Shown here piece after piece: positions 41,190-50,597 of a stretch of DNA of 64,000 nt. The position numbers were made by a program, and so were the translations under genes. The stretch's first letter is position 1, and each line of letters opens with the position of its first letter. The DNA comes from Deltaproteobacteria bacterium (GTDB lineage Bacteria; Myxococcota_A; Polyangia; GCA-2747355; JADLHG01), in assembly GCA_020848905.1 (NCBI GenBank), contig JADLHG010000042.1, forward strand, positions 62,001 through 126,000. The letters run 5' to 3'. The notes under the pieces were generated by a model that did no database searches, had not been told where the DNA came from, and saw only the letters and a program-made list of their open reading frames with translations.

Positions 41190-43166
41190 ATGCGGGCCGC
41201 TCCTCAGAGACCCTTGCCATTCCGGTGCACCGGACCGTTCGTCCTCCTCGCCCTCCTCTGCTCCTCCTCGGCCGCCTCCGCCCTGGACCTGAAGAAGCAG
41301 TACGAGGACGAGCTGGTGCAGTGGGCGCTCAATCAAGCGCGGCTTAGCCGGGACCCCGAACCGCACGGCAAGCGCATCGACCGGATCGTGATCGTACGCG
41401 AAAACGTGATCGCGAAGAGCGACCCCTGGCCCACCTTCTTCAACTGGATTCACGTCAAGACCCGAGACCACGTGGTGCGCCGGGAGCTCCTCATACGGGA
41501 GGGAGACGTCTGGGACCCCGAGCGCGTGGCCGAGAGCGAGCGCAACCTGCGCAGTACCTTCATCATCGCCGTGGCGCGGACGGCGGCCTGTCGGTCTTCA
41601 CGCCCCGGGCACGTGACCTTGCTCGTCGTGACCAAGGATCTCTGGAGCCTTCGCCTCAACACGAAGTTCAGCCTGACCGGCGGGGTCCTCAAGCTCCTCG
41701 ATTTCAACCCCACCGAGATGAACTTCCTCGGCCGCAACAAGGCCGTCTCCGTCCGCGTGAAGTTCTCGCAGCTCGACCTGCACGCGGGGGCGATTCGAGA
41801 CCACTTCGTCCTCGGGCAGCTCTACCTCGACTCGCGGCTCTTCGGCACGCGCCTGTCCCTGACGGAGAAGGTGGACTTCATCTTCGACGGACGGGTCCCC
41901 TGCGGACCCGCGCCCAGGCCGCCCGGTCCCACGACGATGCGCGACCGCAGCGTCCTCGGGACCCCGACCGTGCTCAGCCCTTCGGCGGAGCGGTACGTGA
42001 TCGACGGCAACTACTGGTGCCCCGAGGACACCAGCGGTCGGCTCGCCGGGGCGACCGCGCAGCTCACCCTCGCCCGACCGCTCTACTCGCTCGCCACCGA
42101 GTGGGGCTTCAGCGTGCAGGCCTACATGGATCTGCGAAAGGTGCGCTACTTCGCCCAGAGCGGCGACGGGCTGCGACTCCAGACCATCGACTACGCCAGC
42201 GGCGGAGTCGAGATCCCGTTCGTCTACGACTCTCAGTACCTCTACAGCTCCGCCGCCTTCACGCGCTCCTTCGGCCGCACGCGCAAACACGACCTCTCCT
42301 TCGGCCTGGTGGGCTACCGCCAGAAGTACACGGCCCCCGCGAGCTTCCCCTTCGCCCGCACCCTGGTCGAGCAGTACCTGCGGGACTTCGTCCCCCGCAG
42401 CGAGACGGCCTCGTACTTCTTCGCGGGCTACCTCACGCGACCCACGCGCTTCGTGCGCATGCGCAACATCCAGGCCTTCGCGTTGAGCGAGGACTACCTC
42501 GTGGGCCCCCAGGCCTCGGTGGACGTGCGCCTGGCCTCCAACCTGGAGGACGGCGGACAGTCGTTTCTCGAGTTCGGCGCCTCGGCATCCTGGCGCTGGT
42601 ACCTCGGCGACGACCTGCTCACGGTGGCCGTTGCGGCGCAGACCCGCTTGCAGCCCCACCTGCCCGACATCCGGCCCCTCATGGACAGCGACAGCCCCTG
42701 GGTCAACACGGAGCTATCCGGGTCGATGCGCAACGTCTCCCCCATGCTGGGGATCGGTCGCCTGCACGCCTCTGCCGCCATCCTCGTGCGGCACAACAAC
42801 CTGGACCGGACCTTTTCGTTTCAGGGCGGCGACTCGGGGCTCCGCGGCTATCCCAACGACCAATTCCGAGGTCGCAGCGTGCTCAGCGTGCACGCGGAGT
42901 ACCGCACCCTCCCCATCAACTTCTACACGCTGCACCTCGGCCTGGTGGCGTTCTACGACGGGGGGGCCGTGTTCGGCGGGCCGGACCAGCGCGACCCGAG
43001 CGCCACGGTCCCGTTCGTCTATCGCCAGAGCCTCGGCATCGGCGCCCGGGGGAACTTCCCGCAGTTCGATAAGGAGTCCGTGCGGCTCGACCTGGGGTTT
43101 CCGCTGTCGAGCGGCGCGGGGTCCGTCGGCACCTGGGTCTCGCTCGCGTTCAGACAGGCCTTCTGA
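41190..43166 (+). CDS. Omp85-superfamily outer-membrane protein (BamA/TamA-like)
   Basis: A 658-residue protein with a signal peptide ending near residue 32 (VLLALLCSSSAASA). The N-terminal roughly 150 residues have a POTRA-like region (IDRIVIVRENVIAKS, REGDVWDPERVAESERNLR). Residues about 170-658 are a beta-barrel rich in aromatic alternating strands. SGLRGYPNDQFRG is the conserved (V/L)RGY motif of the lid-lock loop in Omp85 proteins, and the protein ends in Phe (RQAF), typical of outer-membrane barrels. A role in outer-membrane insertion or secretion is likely. With one POTRA it is too short to be the main BamA. Confidence 0.85.
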   Translation: MRAAPQRPLPFRCTGPFVLLALLCSSSAASALDLKKQYEDELVQWALNQARLSRDPEPHGKRIDRIVIVRENVIAKSDPWPTFFNWIHVKTRDHVVRRELLIREGDVWDPERVAESERNLRSTFIIAVARTAACRSSRPGHVTLLVVTKDLWSLRLNTKFSLTGGVLKLLDFNPTEMNFLGRNKAVSVRVKFSQLDLHAGAIRDHFVLGQLYLDSRLFGTRLSLTEKVDFIFDGRVPCGPAPRPPGPTTMRDRSVLGTPTVLSPSAERYVIDGNYWCPEDTSGRLAGATAQLTLARPLYSLATEWGFSVQAYMDLRKVRYFAQSGDGLRLQTIDYASGGVEIPFVYDSQYLYSSAAFTRSFGRTRKHDLSFGLVGYRQKYTAPASFPFARTLVEQYLRDFVPRSETASYFFAGYLTRPTRFVRMRNIQAFALSEDYLVGPQASVDVRLASNLEDGGQSFLEFGASASWRWYLGDDLLTVAVAAQTRLQPHLPDIRPLMDSDSPWVNTELSGSMRNVSPMLGIGRLHASAAILVRHNNLDRTFSFQGGDSGLRGYPNDQFRGRSVLSVHAEYRTLPINFYTLHLGLVAFYDGGAVFGGPDQRDPSATVPFVYRQSLGIGARGNFPQFDKESVRLDLGFPLSSGAGSVGTWVSLAFRQAF

Positions 43167-43209
43167 GGCCGGGGCCGCGCCCGTGGGGGTTTAGGCGCTT
43201 CGCCGCCCG

Positions 43210-44124
43210 TCAGGGACCGAAGACGCAGCAGCGGTTCCGCCCCGAGCGTTTGGCCTGGTAGAGCGCCTGGTCGGCCGCATCGAGGAGCGCCTGGGAGGTG
43301 CCGATGGTGTGTTCGGGAACCCCGGCGACCCCCGCGCTGATCGTGACGTTCAGCTCGGGTCGCTCGGGCATGAACTGCGTGCGCTCCACGACCTGCCGGA
43401 TGCGGTTGGCGATGTTCAGGCCACCGGCGACCTGCACTCCCCGGCAGACGAGCACGAACTCCTCGCCGCCGTAGCGGGCCGCGAGGTCCTCCACGCGGAT
43501 CGCGTTCCGTATCACCTCGGAGAAGCGCACCAGCACGGCGTCGCCGACGAGGTGCCCGAAGCGGTCGTTGATCCCCTTGAAGTGGTCGATGTCCATGAGC
43601 ACGAGGCTGAGCGGCGTCCGGTGGCGCATCACGTAGCTGAACTCGCTCTCGAGTTGCTCGAGGAGGTGGCGCCGGTTGTAGAGCCGGGTCAGCGGGTCGC
43701 GAAGCGCCGCCTCGTACATCCGTTGCTGGAAGGACTCCTCCAGGTTGTCCGCGTACGAGAACTTGAGGATGGTGGTGGAGCCGATCTGGATCTTGTCCCC
43801 GTCGCGCAGGACGACGGTCGTGATGCGCTCGCCGTTGACGTAGGTGCCGTTGCGGCTCCCCGAATCGTCGGCGCGAACCGTGCCGTCCGGGTTGGCATGC
43901 AGCTCGACGTGGATGCGCGACACCCCGTCGTCGGTCACGCGGAAGTCGGCCTGCATGCTGCGGCCGATGGAGAGCGACTCGCCCACCCGCACCATTTCGC
44001 CCACGCGACTGCCCGCCAGAACGATCAGATAGGCCTTGTCCGCCCGCTCCCCGGCGCCCACGTCGGGCAACATCACCGTGCGGGTCGCCTCCTCCCAGCC
44101 GCTGTCGTGATCGTCACCGCTCAT
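43210..44124 (-). CDS. FHA-domain diguanylate cyclase
   Basis: A 304-residue protein. The FHA domain (about 30-125) has SIGRSMQADFRV, VSRIHVEL and SGSRNGTYVNGERI, all needed for phosphothreonine binding. The GGDEF domain (about 135-300) has LTRLYNRRHLLEQL, LMDIDHFKGINDRFGH and RYGGEEF. An inhibition-site RVED lies five residues before GGEEF. It should make c-di-GMP in response to Ser/Thr kinase signalling. It lies 62 bases downstream of oppC-like but is functionally unrelated. Confidence 0.92.
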   Translation of the reverse strand: MSGDDHDSGWEEATRTVMLPDVGAGERADKAYLIVLAGSRVGEMVRVGESLSIGRSMQADFRVTDDGVSRIHVELHANPDGTVRADDSGSRNGTYVNGERITTVVLRDGDKIQIGSTTILKFSYADNLEESFQQRMYEAALRDPLTRLYNRRHLLEQLESEFSYVMRHRTPLSLVLMDIDHFKGINDRFGHLVGDAVLVRFSEVIRNAIRVEDLAARYGGEEFVLVCRGVQVAGGLNIANRIRQVVERTQFMPERPELNVTISAGVAGVPEHTIGTSQALLDAADQALYQAKRSGRNRCCVFGP

Positions 44125-44186
44125 GCCGCTAGCATAAGGGGATTCCTGGCCTCGTACAATATTACCTGGCCCCTTCCAGGCGGGTC

Positions 44187-45185
44187 TCAGCCCCGCGGCC
44201 GGGTCGTCCCGCGGCGTGGATCCAGGGCCTGGGCCAGGCCTTCGCCGAGGAAGTTGAGCGCCGTGACCGCCGCGAAGATGAGTCCCCCCGGAACCAGCAG
44301 CAGCCACCAGCAATGGGAGTGCTCGAGGGCCTGGCCGAGGAGCTCTCCCCAGCTCGCGCGGGGGGGCGGCACGCCGAAGCCGAGGAAGCTGAGCGCGGCC
44401 TCGAAGAGGATGGCCGAACCGACCCCGAAGGCCGCGTGCACGATGACCGGCCCGAGCGCGTTGGGGAGCAGATGGACCCGCACCACCCGCAGGGGCGTGG
44501 CCCCCGAGGCCCGCGCGGCCTGCACGAACTCCAGCTCGCGCAGGCGCAGCACCTCGGCTCGCACGAGTCGCGCCACCTCGGGCCACCGCGTCGCCCCGAT
44601 GACCAGGATCAGCAAGGAGACCGAGCTGCGCTCCGTGAGGGCCATGACGATCAGCACCACGAAGAACGTGGGCAGGGTGAGGCCCAGCTCGGCCAGCCGG
44701 CACACGGTCCAGTCCACCCATCCCCCCAGGTAGCCGCCGAGGAGGCCGAGCAAGAGCCCCAGCAGCGCGTAGAGGGCCACCGCGCCGAAGCCCACGGCCA
44801 GCGAGACGCGCGTCCCGTGCACCGCCCGCGCGAAGACGTCGCGGCCGCGGTCGTCGGTGCCGAGCCAGTGCTCGGCGTCGGGGGACGCGGGCGGCGGTCG
44901 CAGGATCTCGGGCTGCTGTTCGGGGCCGTACTCGCAGAGCGGCATGACGAACCAGTCGCCGGGGCGGCGGTCGCGTCGGAGCTCCTGGTTGCCCCGTCGG
45001 GCGAGCTCCGGAGGCCGCCTGAGCGCGGGGAGGACGTAGAGGGTCCCCTCGAAGCGCGCCAGGAGTGGGAGGTCGCTGGCCAGGAAATCGGCGAGGAGAG
45101 CTACGCCTCCGAGGAGCACGAGGAGCAGCAGCCCCCCCCGGGCCGCTCGCTGGCGCGCGAGCCTGGGCCAGATCCTGGAGCTCAC
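44187..45185 (-). CDS. Peptide/nickel-type ABC permease (OppC-like)
   Basis: A 332-residue inner-membrane permease with an N-terminal helix, a periplasmic segment of about 90 residues, GTDDRGRDVFARAVHGTRVSL (the OppC/DppC signature) and the EAA loop ARASGATPLRVVRVHLLPNA. GTG 45185 overlaps the oppB-like stop (GTGA). It pairs with the upstream permease to form the channel. No oppD or oppF gene follows within the window. Confidence 0.9.
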   Translation of the reverse strand: MSSRIWPRLARQRAARGGLLLLVLLGGVALLADFLASDLPLLARFEGTLYVLPALRRPPELARRGNQELRRDRRPGDWFVMPLCEYGPEQQPEILRPPPASPDAEHWLGTDDRGRDVFARAVHGTRVSLAVGFGAVALYALLGLLLGLLGGYLGGWVDWTVCRLAELGLTLPTFFVVLIVMALTERSSVSLLILVIGATRWPEVARLVRAEVLRLRELEFVQAARASGATPLRVVRVHLLPNALGPVIVHAAFGVGSAILFEAALSFLGFGVPPPRASWGELLGQALEHSHCWWLLLVPGGLIFAAVTALNFLGEGLAQALDPRRGTTRPRG

Positions 45186-46759
45186 GGTCGCCGCTCCAGC
45201 CGCACGCGCGGGTCCACCGCGGCCGTCAGAAGATCTGCCACGAGCAGCCCCACGAGGGTGCACGCGGCTGACAGCACCGCCACCGCCATGATCACCGGAT
45301 AGTCCCGGTGGAGGAGCGCGTCGAGGGTGAGAAGCCCCATCCCCGGCAGGTTGAAGATCCGCTCGATCACCACGCTTCCGCTGATCACGAAGGGGAAGTG
45401 GAGCCCGAAGAGCACGATCACGGGGAGGAGCGCGTTCGGTAGGGCGTGCTTGAGCACGACGGTGGCGGGGGCGAGTCCCTTGGCGTGGGCCGTGCGCACG
45501 TAGTCCTGACGGAGCACCTCGAGCATGGCTCCCCGCTGGTAGCGCGAGATGACCGCCACCGCCCCGTAGGTGAGACAGGTCACCGGCAGGACGAGGTGGC
45601 GCAGGCGATCCACGAGCCAGGTCAGGCCCGTGGCCTGCTCGAGACCCGGCGTGGCCAGCCCGTAGATCGGAAACCAGTCCAGGTACCCGAGACCGCCAAA
45701 GAGCTGCACGAGCAGCAGGGCGGCGAAGAAGGGGGGGAGCGAATAGAGCAGGAGCAGCCCCGTCCCCAGGGCTCGCTCTCGACGGCTTCCGGCCCGCACG
45801 GCCATCCACGCGCCGAGCGGCACCGCCACCAGATAGGCCAGGAAGATGGAGCTCAGGGCGAGGAGCAGGGTCACGGGGAGCGCCTCGCCGAGTTTCTCCG
45901 TCACGGGACGGCCATCCTTGATCGAGCGACCGAAGCGGAGGGTGAGGACGCGGCCCATCCACTTGGCGAACTGCGTCTCGGTCAGGTGGCCGAGCAGGCG
46001 CTCTCCGCGCGAGAAGTCGCGGTGGTCCCGCCCGACCTGCGCCCACCACTCGCGCCAGCTCTCACGCGTCGCCGCGTCGTCGGTCCCACCCGTCAGCTCG
46101 CCCTCGTGGCGGGCCAGGCGACCGGCGACCAGGCTGGCCCGGCGCGCCGCCTCTCCCGAGGACCCGAGCAGGATCGACATGACGACGGGGAGCGCCGCGC
46201 TACCCCGGGCCAGGAGCTGGTCCTCGGCGCTCCGGTCGGTTCCGAGGCGAGCGGCCAGCTGCTCGAGACGCGCGGGCTCGAGCTCTGCCCGGGCGCGCGC
46301 CGCCCACTCCTCGAGGGAAGGCGCGGACGCGGGTAGCAGGTGTGGGTGTTCGGAGCGGATCAGGCGAAGCGCCTCGCGCAGTCGCCGCGCCGTGACCTCA
46401 CCGACGCCGCGCTCGAGGGTGGCCGTCCACGCTGGAAGGCAGACCGTGCCGCACGCTGCGGCCCGGGCCGTCGCCTCCTCCCCCGCTGCGCCCGGCCTGG
46501 CGAGGGCCGTCAGGATCCGGTCGGTCCTCCCGACCAGCCCTCGGGGATCCCGGTTGATAAAGAGCGGAAGATCTAGAAAGAACGTCCGCTTATGCTGCTC
46601 GAGCGCCTCCTCGCTGAGCCCCCGCGCCAGCTCCGCGCCTGCCGGGCTCCCGGAGACCGGATCCCCCGGCGCGAGGTGGATCAGCGCGAACGTGACCACG
46701 CAGAGGCCGAACAGAGTCGGCACGAGGAGGAGGAGCCGTCGCAGGAGGTACAGGCTCAT
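45182..46759 (-). CDS. Peptide/nickel-type ABC permease (OppB-like) with large insertion
   Basis: A 525-residue permease, about 190 residues longer than ordinary OppB/DppB. TM1 (LLLLVPTLFGLCVVTFALIHLAPGDPV) is normal. Residues about 50-245 are an extra helical, Arg/Ala/Glu-rich segment, probably periplasmic. The conserved core resumes at LTLRFGRSIKDGRPV and continues to the EAA loop AHAKGLAPATVVLKHALPNALLP and SGSVVIERIFNLPGMG. The insertion may bind the paired substrate-binding proteins. It starts six bases after the stop of the upstream binding-protein gene. An AT-rich codon patch lies at 46556-46600. Confidence 0.9.
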   Translation of the reverse strand: MSLYLLRRLLLLVPTLFGLCVVTFALIHLAPGDPVSGSPAGAELARGLSEEALEQHKRTFFLDLPLFINRDPRGLVGRTDRILTALARPGAAGEEATARAAACGTVCLPAWTATLERGVGEVTARRLREALRLIRSEHPHLLPASAPSLEEWAARARAELEPARLEQLAARLGTDRSAEDQLLARGSAALPVVMSILLGSSGEAARRASLVAGRLARHEGELTGGTDDAATRESWREWWAQVGRDHRDFSRGERLLGHLTETQFAKWMGRVLTLRFGRSIKDGRPVTEKLGEALPVTLLLALSSIFLAYLVAVPLGAWMAVRAGSRRERALGTGLLLLYSLPPFFAALLLVQLFGGLGYLDWFPIYGLATPGLEQATGLTWLVDRLRHLVLPVTCLTYGAVAVISRYQRGAMLEVLRQDYVRTAHAKGLAPATVVLKHALPNALLPVIVLFGLHFPFVISGSVVIERIFNLPGMGLLTLDALLHRDYPVIMAVAVLSAACTLVGLLVADLLTAAVDPRVRLERRP

Positions 46760-46765
46760 CCGCGC

Positions 46766-48385
46766 TCAGCCTGCCGGAATCGCCCACTCGGCGAGCTGGT
46801 ACCACACGTCGTAGCTGCGCACGCCCTTCACCCTCCGCGCCACGAGCCCGGGTTCCTCGAGGGTGAAGAGCGGGATGAGCGGCAGCTCCTCGGCCAGCAG
46901 AGCTTGCAGGGCGTTCGCGTGCTGCTTGCGCCTGCCCGGGTCGCGTTCGGTCCGGAGAAGCTCCAGCAGGCGATCGCTCCGCGGATCCTGATACGCCGCG
47001 TAGTTCTGGCCGTCCTGGATCTGGCTGCTGTGGAGCTGCAGGTACAGGTCGGTGTGGGGCCCGACCTGCGCCATGCCGAGCGCTCCCGCGTCGAAGTCGT
47101 GCGCCCGTAGCCGCTTGAGGAAGACCGCCCAGTCGATCGGCACGAGTTCCATGCGGATCCCGGCCCGCGCGAGCTCCGCCTGGTAGATGGTCAACCAGCG
47201 CCGCATCGTGGCCGAGCTCGCCACGACCAGGAAGGTGAAGCGGAAGGGCACCCCCGCTCGCTCGAGGATCCCGTCGCCATCCCGGTCGGCGAAGCCCGCC
47301 TCCGCGAGCAGCTTCCTCGCCTGCGGGGGGTCGAAGGCCACCGGCTTGGACCCGGCGAGGTAGAGCGGGTCTCCGCTCCAGAAGAGCGAGAGGCTGCGTC
47401 GCGCCAGCCCCCGCATGATCTGCCGTTCGATGAGCGGCAGGTCGAGGAGCTGCGCCAGCGCGCGGCGCACCCGGCGGTCGGCGAAGAGCGACCGCCGATG
47501 GTTCACGACGATGAAGGAGGTCCCCGGGGAAAAGTGCCGGACCGGGGCGAAGCGCCGGATGAGGGAGGCGTCGCTTCCCGTGGCCTCGGCCCACTGCCCC
47601 GGCCGCACACGGGGGAGGAAGTCCAGCTCACCCCGGCGCGCGAGCTTCAGCGCCACCTCCGGCTGGCGCACGATCCGAAAGACCAGCCGGGGGATGAGCG
47701 CCCGCGGCCCCCAGTAGCCGTCGAAGCGCTCGTAGACCACCTGCTGGCCCGGGACCCAGCTCGCGAAGCGGTAGGGGCCCGTGCCCACGGGTCGGCGAAG
47801 GAGCGAGTGCTGGTTCAGGTCCCCCTGCCGCATCAGGTGTTCGGGCAAGATGGGCAGGGAGGTCAGCTCCTGCAGGAAGAAGAAGGAGGACTCCTTCAGC
47901 CGCAGCTTGAACTGCAGCGGTCCAACGGCCTCGTATCGCAGGACGAACGGGGCGAGGGCCGCGCGCATCGAGACGGCGCGCACTCGCTCGTCGAGCACCC
48001 GCTCGAAGGTGAAGACCACGTCCTTGGCCGTGAACGGGCGGCCATCGTGCCAGCGGACGCCCTGCCGCAGGTGGAAGGTGTAGACCAGTCCGTCGGGGCT
48101 CACCTCCCAGCGCGTGGCCAGGTCCCCCACCACGCGATTGCTGGCGGGGTCCACGCGCACGAGCCCTTGGAGGAGCAGCCCCATGGAGAGCCGATGCGCC
48201 CAGGCGTCGGGCTGGATGAGGCTGGTTAAATGGGCCGGCTCGTCCTCGAGCTGGACGACCAGGCTCGACCGCTCCCCCCCCGCCCTGCCGGTCGCGTCCG
48301 GGCCGGTGGCCCCTCGACGACACGCCCCCACCGCGACGCCTGCCGCGGCCAGTCCGACGAGGGCGAAGACGCGCGCGCGGCTCAC
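46766..48385 (-). CDS. ABC substrate-binding protein, family 5 (first copy)
   Basis: A 539-residue extracytoplasmic solute-binding lipoprotein. The signal peptide ends in VGAC near residue 23. Family 5 landmarks: LVRVDPASNRVVGDLATRWEVS, YTFHLRQGVRWHDGRPFTAKDVVFT, PVGTGPYRFASW and GFADRDGDGILER. It binds peptides or other ligands for the two permeases. GTG 48385 overlaps the stop of the second binding-protein gene. It differs strongly from that second copy, so this is not a recent duplication. Confidence 0.92.
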   Translation of the reverse strand: MSRARVFALVGLAAAGVAVGACRRGATGPDATGRAGGERSSLVVQLEDEPAHLTSLIQPDAWAHRLSMGLLLQGLVRVDPASNRVVGDLATRWEVSPDGLVYTFHLRQGVRWHDGRPFTAKDVVFTFERVLDERVRAVSMRAALAPFVLRYEAVGPLQFKLRLKESSFFFLQELTSLPILPEHLMRQGDLNQHSLLRRPVGTGPYRFASWVPGQQVVYERFDGYWGPRALIPRLVFRIVRQPEVALKLARRGELDFLPRVRPGQWAEATGSDASLIRRFAPVRHFSPGTSFIVVNHRRSLFADRRVRRALAQLLDLPLIERQIMRGLARRSLSLFWSGDPLYLAGSKPVAFDPPQARKLLAEAGFADRDGDGILERAGVPFRFTFLVVASSATMRRWLTIYQAELARAGIRMELVPIDWAVFLKRLRAHDFDAGALGMAQVGPHTDLYLQLHSSQIQDGQNYAAYQDPRSDRLLELLRTERDPGRRKQHANALQALLAEELPLIPLFTLEEPGLVARRVKGVRSYDVWYQLAEWAIPAG

Positions 48386-50016
48386 CGTGCGGTCTCCTCG
48401 AGCGCCAGCTCGGTGAGCAGCGGCCAGTGCCCGTCGCCCGCGATCCCTTTCACGCGCCGGCTCGCCAGCATGACCTCCACCGGGGAGAAGAGCACGGTCA
48501 TCGGCGGGTCCTCGTGCAAGGCCCGATGGAGCCGCCGCGCCAGGCGCACCCGATCCGCCTCCAGCGGCGCGGCACGCAGAGCGTCGAGCAGACCGTCCAC
48601 CGCGGTGCTCGCATACCCACCGTAGTTGAGGGCCCCCTTGCTGTGCAAAAGAAAGGACAGATCCGCCTCGGGGCGGAGGGCCAAGCCGGCCAGCGCCAGG
48701 TCGAAGCGCCCACGCTTGAGCATCGCCGTGAGGTACCCGAAGTCGGCGACCTCCACGGTCAGCTCGAGGCCTTCGGCCCGGAGCTCGCCCCGCAGGCGCA
48801 TCGCCACCTCGCGCAGGGGCGAGTCCTTGGCGAGGAGCAACCGCAACCGCAGGGGAGCCCCCTTCCGTCGTCGCACGGCCCCCGCCGCGCCCCCCCATCC
48901 AGCGGAGTCGAGCAGCCTCGCAGCCGCCGCACGATCGGTCGCGTGCGCGTGGATCGACGCGTCGTACCAGGCGCTGAGCGGCCAGAGCGGCGCCGACACA
49001 ACCTGTCCTAGGTCGTTCCGCGCCATACGCACGATCTGCGCCGGATTCAGCAGGTGCGAAAGCGCCAGACGGACCCGCCGATCCTTCAGCGCCGGATGCC
49101 GCGTGTTGTAGAGCAGCACGCGCGGTCGGTAAGGGTGGATCCGATAGACGCGGAACCTCTGCTGGAGCCGCGCGGGATCCACCTGCTCGGGGTAGTAGCC
49201 GGGATAGAGCTGCGGCAGGAGATCCACCTCCCCGTTGCGCAGGGCAGCCAGGGCGCGCGCTGGCTCGGAGATGGCGTGGAAGACCACCGTCGCCACCGAC
49301 GCGGGTCGCCCCCAGTAGGCCGCGTTCCGCTCGAGGACGAGGTTCTCCCGGTCGCTCCAGGACTTCAGCCGGAACGGCCCCGTTCCGACCGGCTGACGCC
49401 CGAGGCGCCCTCCGTGGATCCCGAGTCGGTTGTAGACATGCGCGGGCAGGATCCCCACCTCCGCCAGCACCGCCGGGAGGAGCAGGTTCGGGCGCGCGAG
49501 CTCCAGCTCTACGGTCCGCTCGTCCCGCTCGCGAACCTCGCGCACGTCACCGAGCTCCAGCTTCAACAGCTCGCTCGGCGGGTGACGCCCCGTGACCTTC
49601 TCGAGGGTGAAGCGCACGTCCGCCGCCGTGAGCGGTCGGCCGTCGTGAAATCGCACGCCGGATCGGAGCGTGAAGCGGTAGCGGCGCCCCCCGTCCAACA
49701 CGTCCACGCGCTCGGCCAGCTGGGGGACGAAGCGGCCCGCTCCCGTGCGGCGAACGAGCGGCTCCACGAGGTTGTGCAGGGCGATGCGCTGGCACCACAC
49801 GTCGGCCGAAGCGAGCAGCGGGTTCAGGTGCGCCGGCAACCGCTCCACCTGCACCACCAGCTCGCGGGTCTCCCGCCGTTGCGGGGATTCCGACGCGTCG
49901 GTCGCCGAATGGGGGGCTCTGGCCGACCGCTCGCGCGTCCCCGAGCCGCAGGCCGCCCCCAGCGCAACTTGCGCCAGCAAGATCGCTGTGATACTTCGTG
50001 AAGCACGACTACGCAC
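48382..50016 (-). CDS. ABC substrate-binding protein, family 5 (second copy)
   Basis: A 544-residue family 5 binding lipoprotein, first gene of the importer operon. The signal peptide is ITAILLAQVALGAAC with the Cys near residue 23. Landmarks: LVEPLVRRTGAGRFVPQLAE, YRFTLRSGVRFHDGRPLTAADVRFT and QPVGTGPFRLKSW. GTG 50016 has no Shine-Dalgarno and lies only 14 bases from the divergent lipoprotein ATG at 50031. Its promoter must therefore lie within that neighbour's coding region, or the mRNA is very short-leadered. The ligand is unknown. Confidence 0.88.
   Translation of the reverse strand: MRSRASRSITAILLAQVALGAACGSGTRERSARAPHSATDASESPQRRETRELVVQVERLPAHLNPLLASADVWCQRIALHNLVEPLVRRTGAGRFVPQLAERVDVLDGGRRYRFTLRSGVRFHDGRPLTAADVRFTLEKVTGRHPPSELLKLELGDVREVRERDERTVELELARPNLLLPAVLAEVGILPAHVYNRLGIHGGRLGRQPVGTGPFRLKSWSDRENLVLERNAAYWGRPASVATVVFHAISEPARALAALRNGEVDLLPQLYPGYYPEQVDPARLQQRFRVYRIHPYRPRVLLYNTRHPALKDRRVRLALSHLLNPAQIVRMARNDLGQVVSAPLWPLSAWYDASIHAHATDRAAAARLLDSAGWGGAAGAVRRRKGAPLRLRLLLAKDSPLREVAMRLRGELRAEGLELTVEVADFGYLTAMLKRGRFDLALAGLALRPEADLSFLLHSKGALNYGGYASTAVDGLLDALRAAPLEADRVRLARRLHRALHEDPPMTVLFSPVEVMLASRRVKGIAGDGHWPLLTELALEETAR
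49987..49995 (+). promoter_or_regulatory. Candidate extended -10 promoter for the 50031 lipoprotein
   Basis: TGTGATACT (49987-49995) is an extended -10 (TGn plus GATACT, 4 of 6). A weak -35 TTGCGC lies at 49969-49974 with a 15-base spacer. Transcription would start near 50002, followed by AAGGGG (50019-50024) six bases before the ATG. The element lies inside the 5' end of the divergent binding-protein gene. Confidence 0.4.
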
Positions 50017-50030
50017 AGAAGGGGCGCCCC

Positions 50031-50597
50031 ATGAAGCGGCTATGCGGTCTCGCAGTGATCGGGCTCTGGGCCTGCAACTCGGGTGGCGGCGGGGGGGCCC
50101 GCATCGGCAGCGATCCGCAGCAGACGGAGCTGCCTCGCGTCGAGGTGAAGCTACCACCGCCCCCGTCGTTCCAGAAGGATCATCCGGCTGAAAAGTATCC
50201 CGACGCCTCGTACTCCGTCTACGGAGTGCGCAAGACCCCGAAGACCACGCTGAATACGGAAGTGCGGGTCAAGGGCTTCATCACCGAGGTCTACGAGTGC
50301 CCGCCCTGCCCCAAGGGCAACACGTGCAAGCCGTGCGACAAGCCGCACTTCTGGCTCTCGGATCGCGCCAACGGTCCCAAGGACAAGGCGCTGATGGTCA
50401 CCGACCACCCGACCGAGCAGCCCAAGACGAAGAAGAAGATCAAATTCGAGGTCGGCGGGCAGTACTACGTGGTCGGAACCTTCGCAAAGGCCTCGGCCAC
50501 CGGGTTCTCCTCCTCGGACGGCCTGCTGGTCTTCCGGAGCGCCACCAAGGTCGGCGAGGACACGCCGGTAGCGCAGGTCGACCGCCCCGTCCAGTAA
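50031..50597 (+). CDS. Lipoprotein of unknown function with CxxC motifs
   Basis: A 188-residue protein with a short signal peptide and lipobox LWAC at residue 15, followed by a Gly-rich spacer. The mature domain looks like a small OB-fold: VRVKGFITEVYECPPCPKGNTC (two C-x2-C pairs close together), FWLSDRANGPKDKALMV, and YYVVGTFAKAS. The motif reads like a nucleic-acid-binding OB strand pattern but is extracytoplasmic here, and the cysteines may bind metal or form disulfides. ATG 50031 has AAGGGG upstream; a longer frame from 49998 lacks this. Confidence 0.75.
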   Translation: MKRLCGLAVIGLWACNSGGGGGARIGSDPQQTELPRVEVKLPPPPSFQKDHPAEKYPDASYSVYGVRKTPKTTLNTEVRVKGFITEVYECPPCPKGNTCKPCDKPHFWLSDRANGPKDKALMVTDHPTEQPKTKKKIKFEVGGQYYVVGTFAKASATGFSSSDGLLVFRSATKVGEDTPVAQVDRPVQ

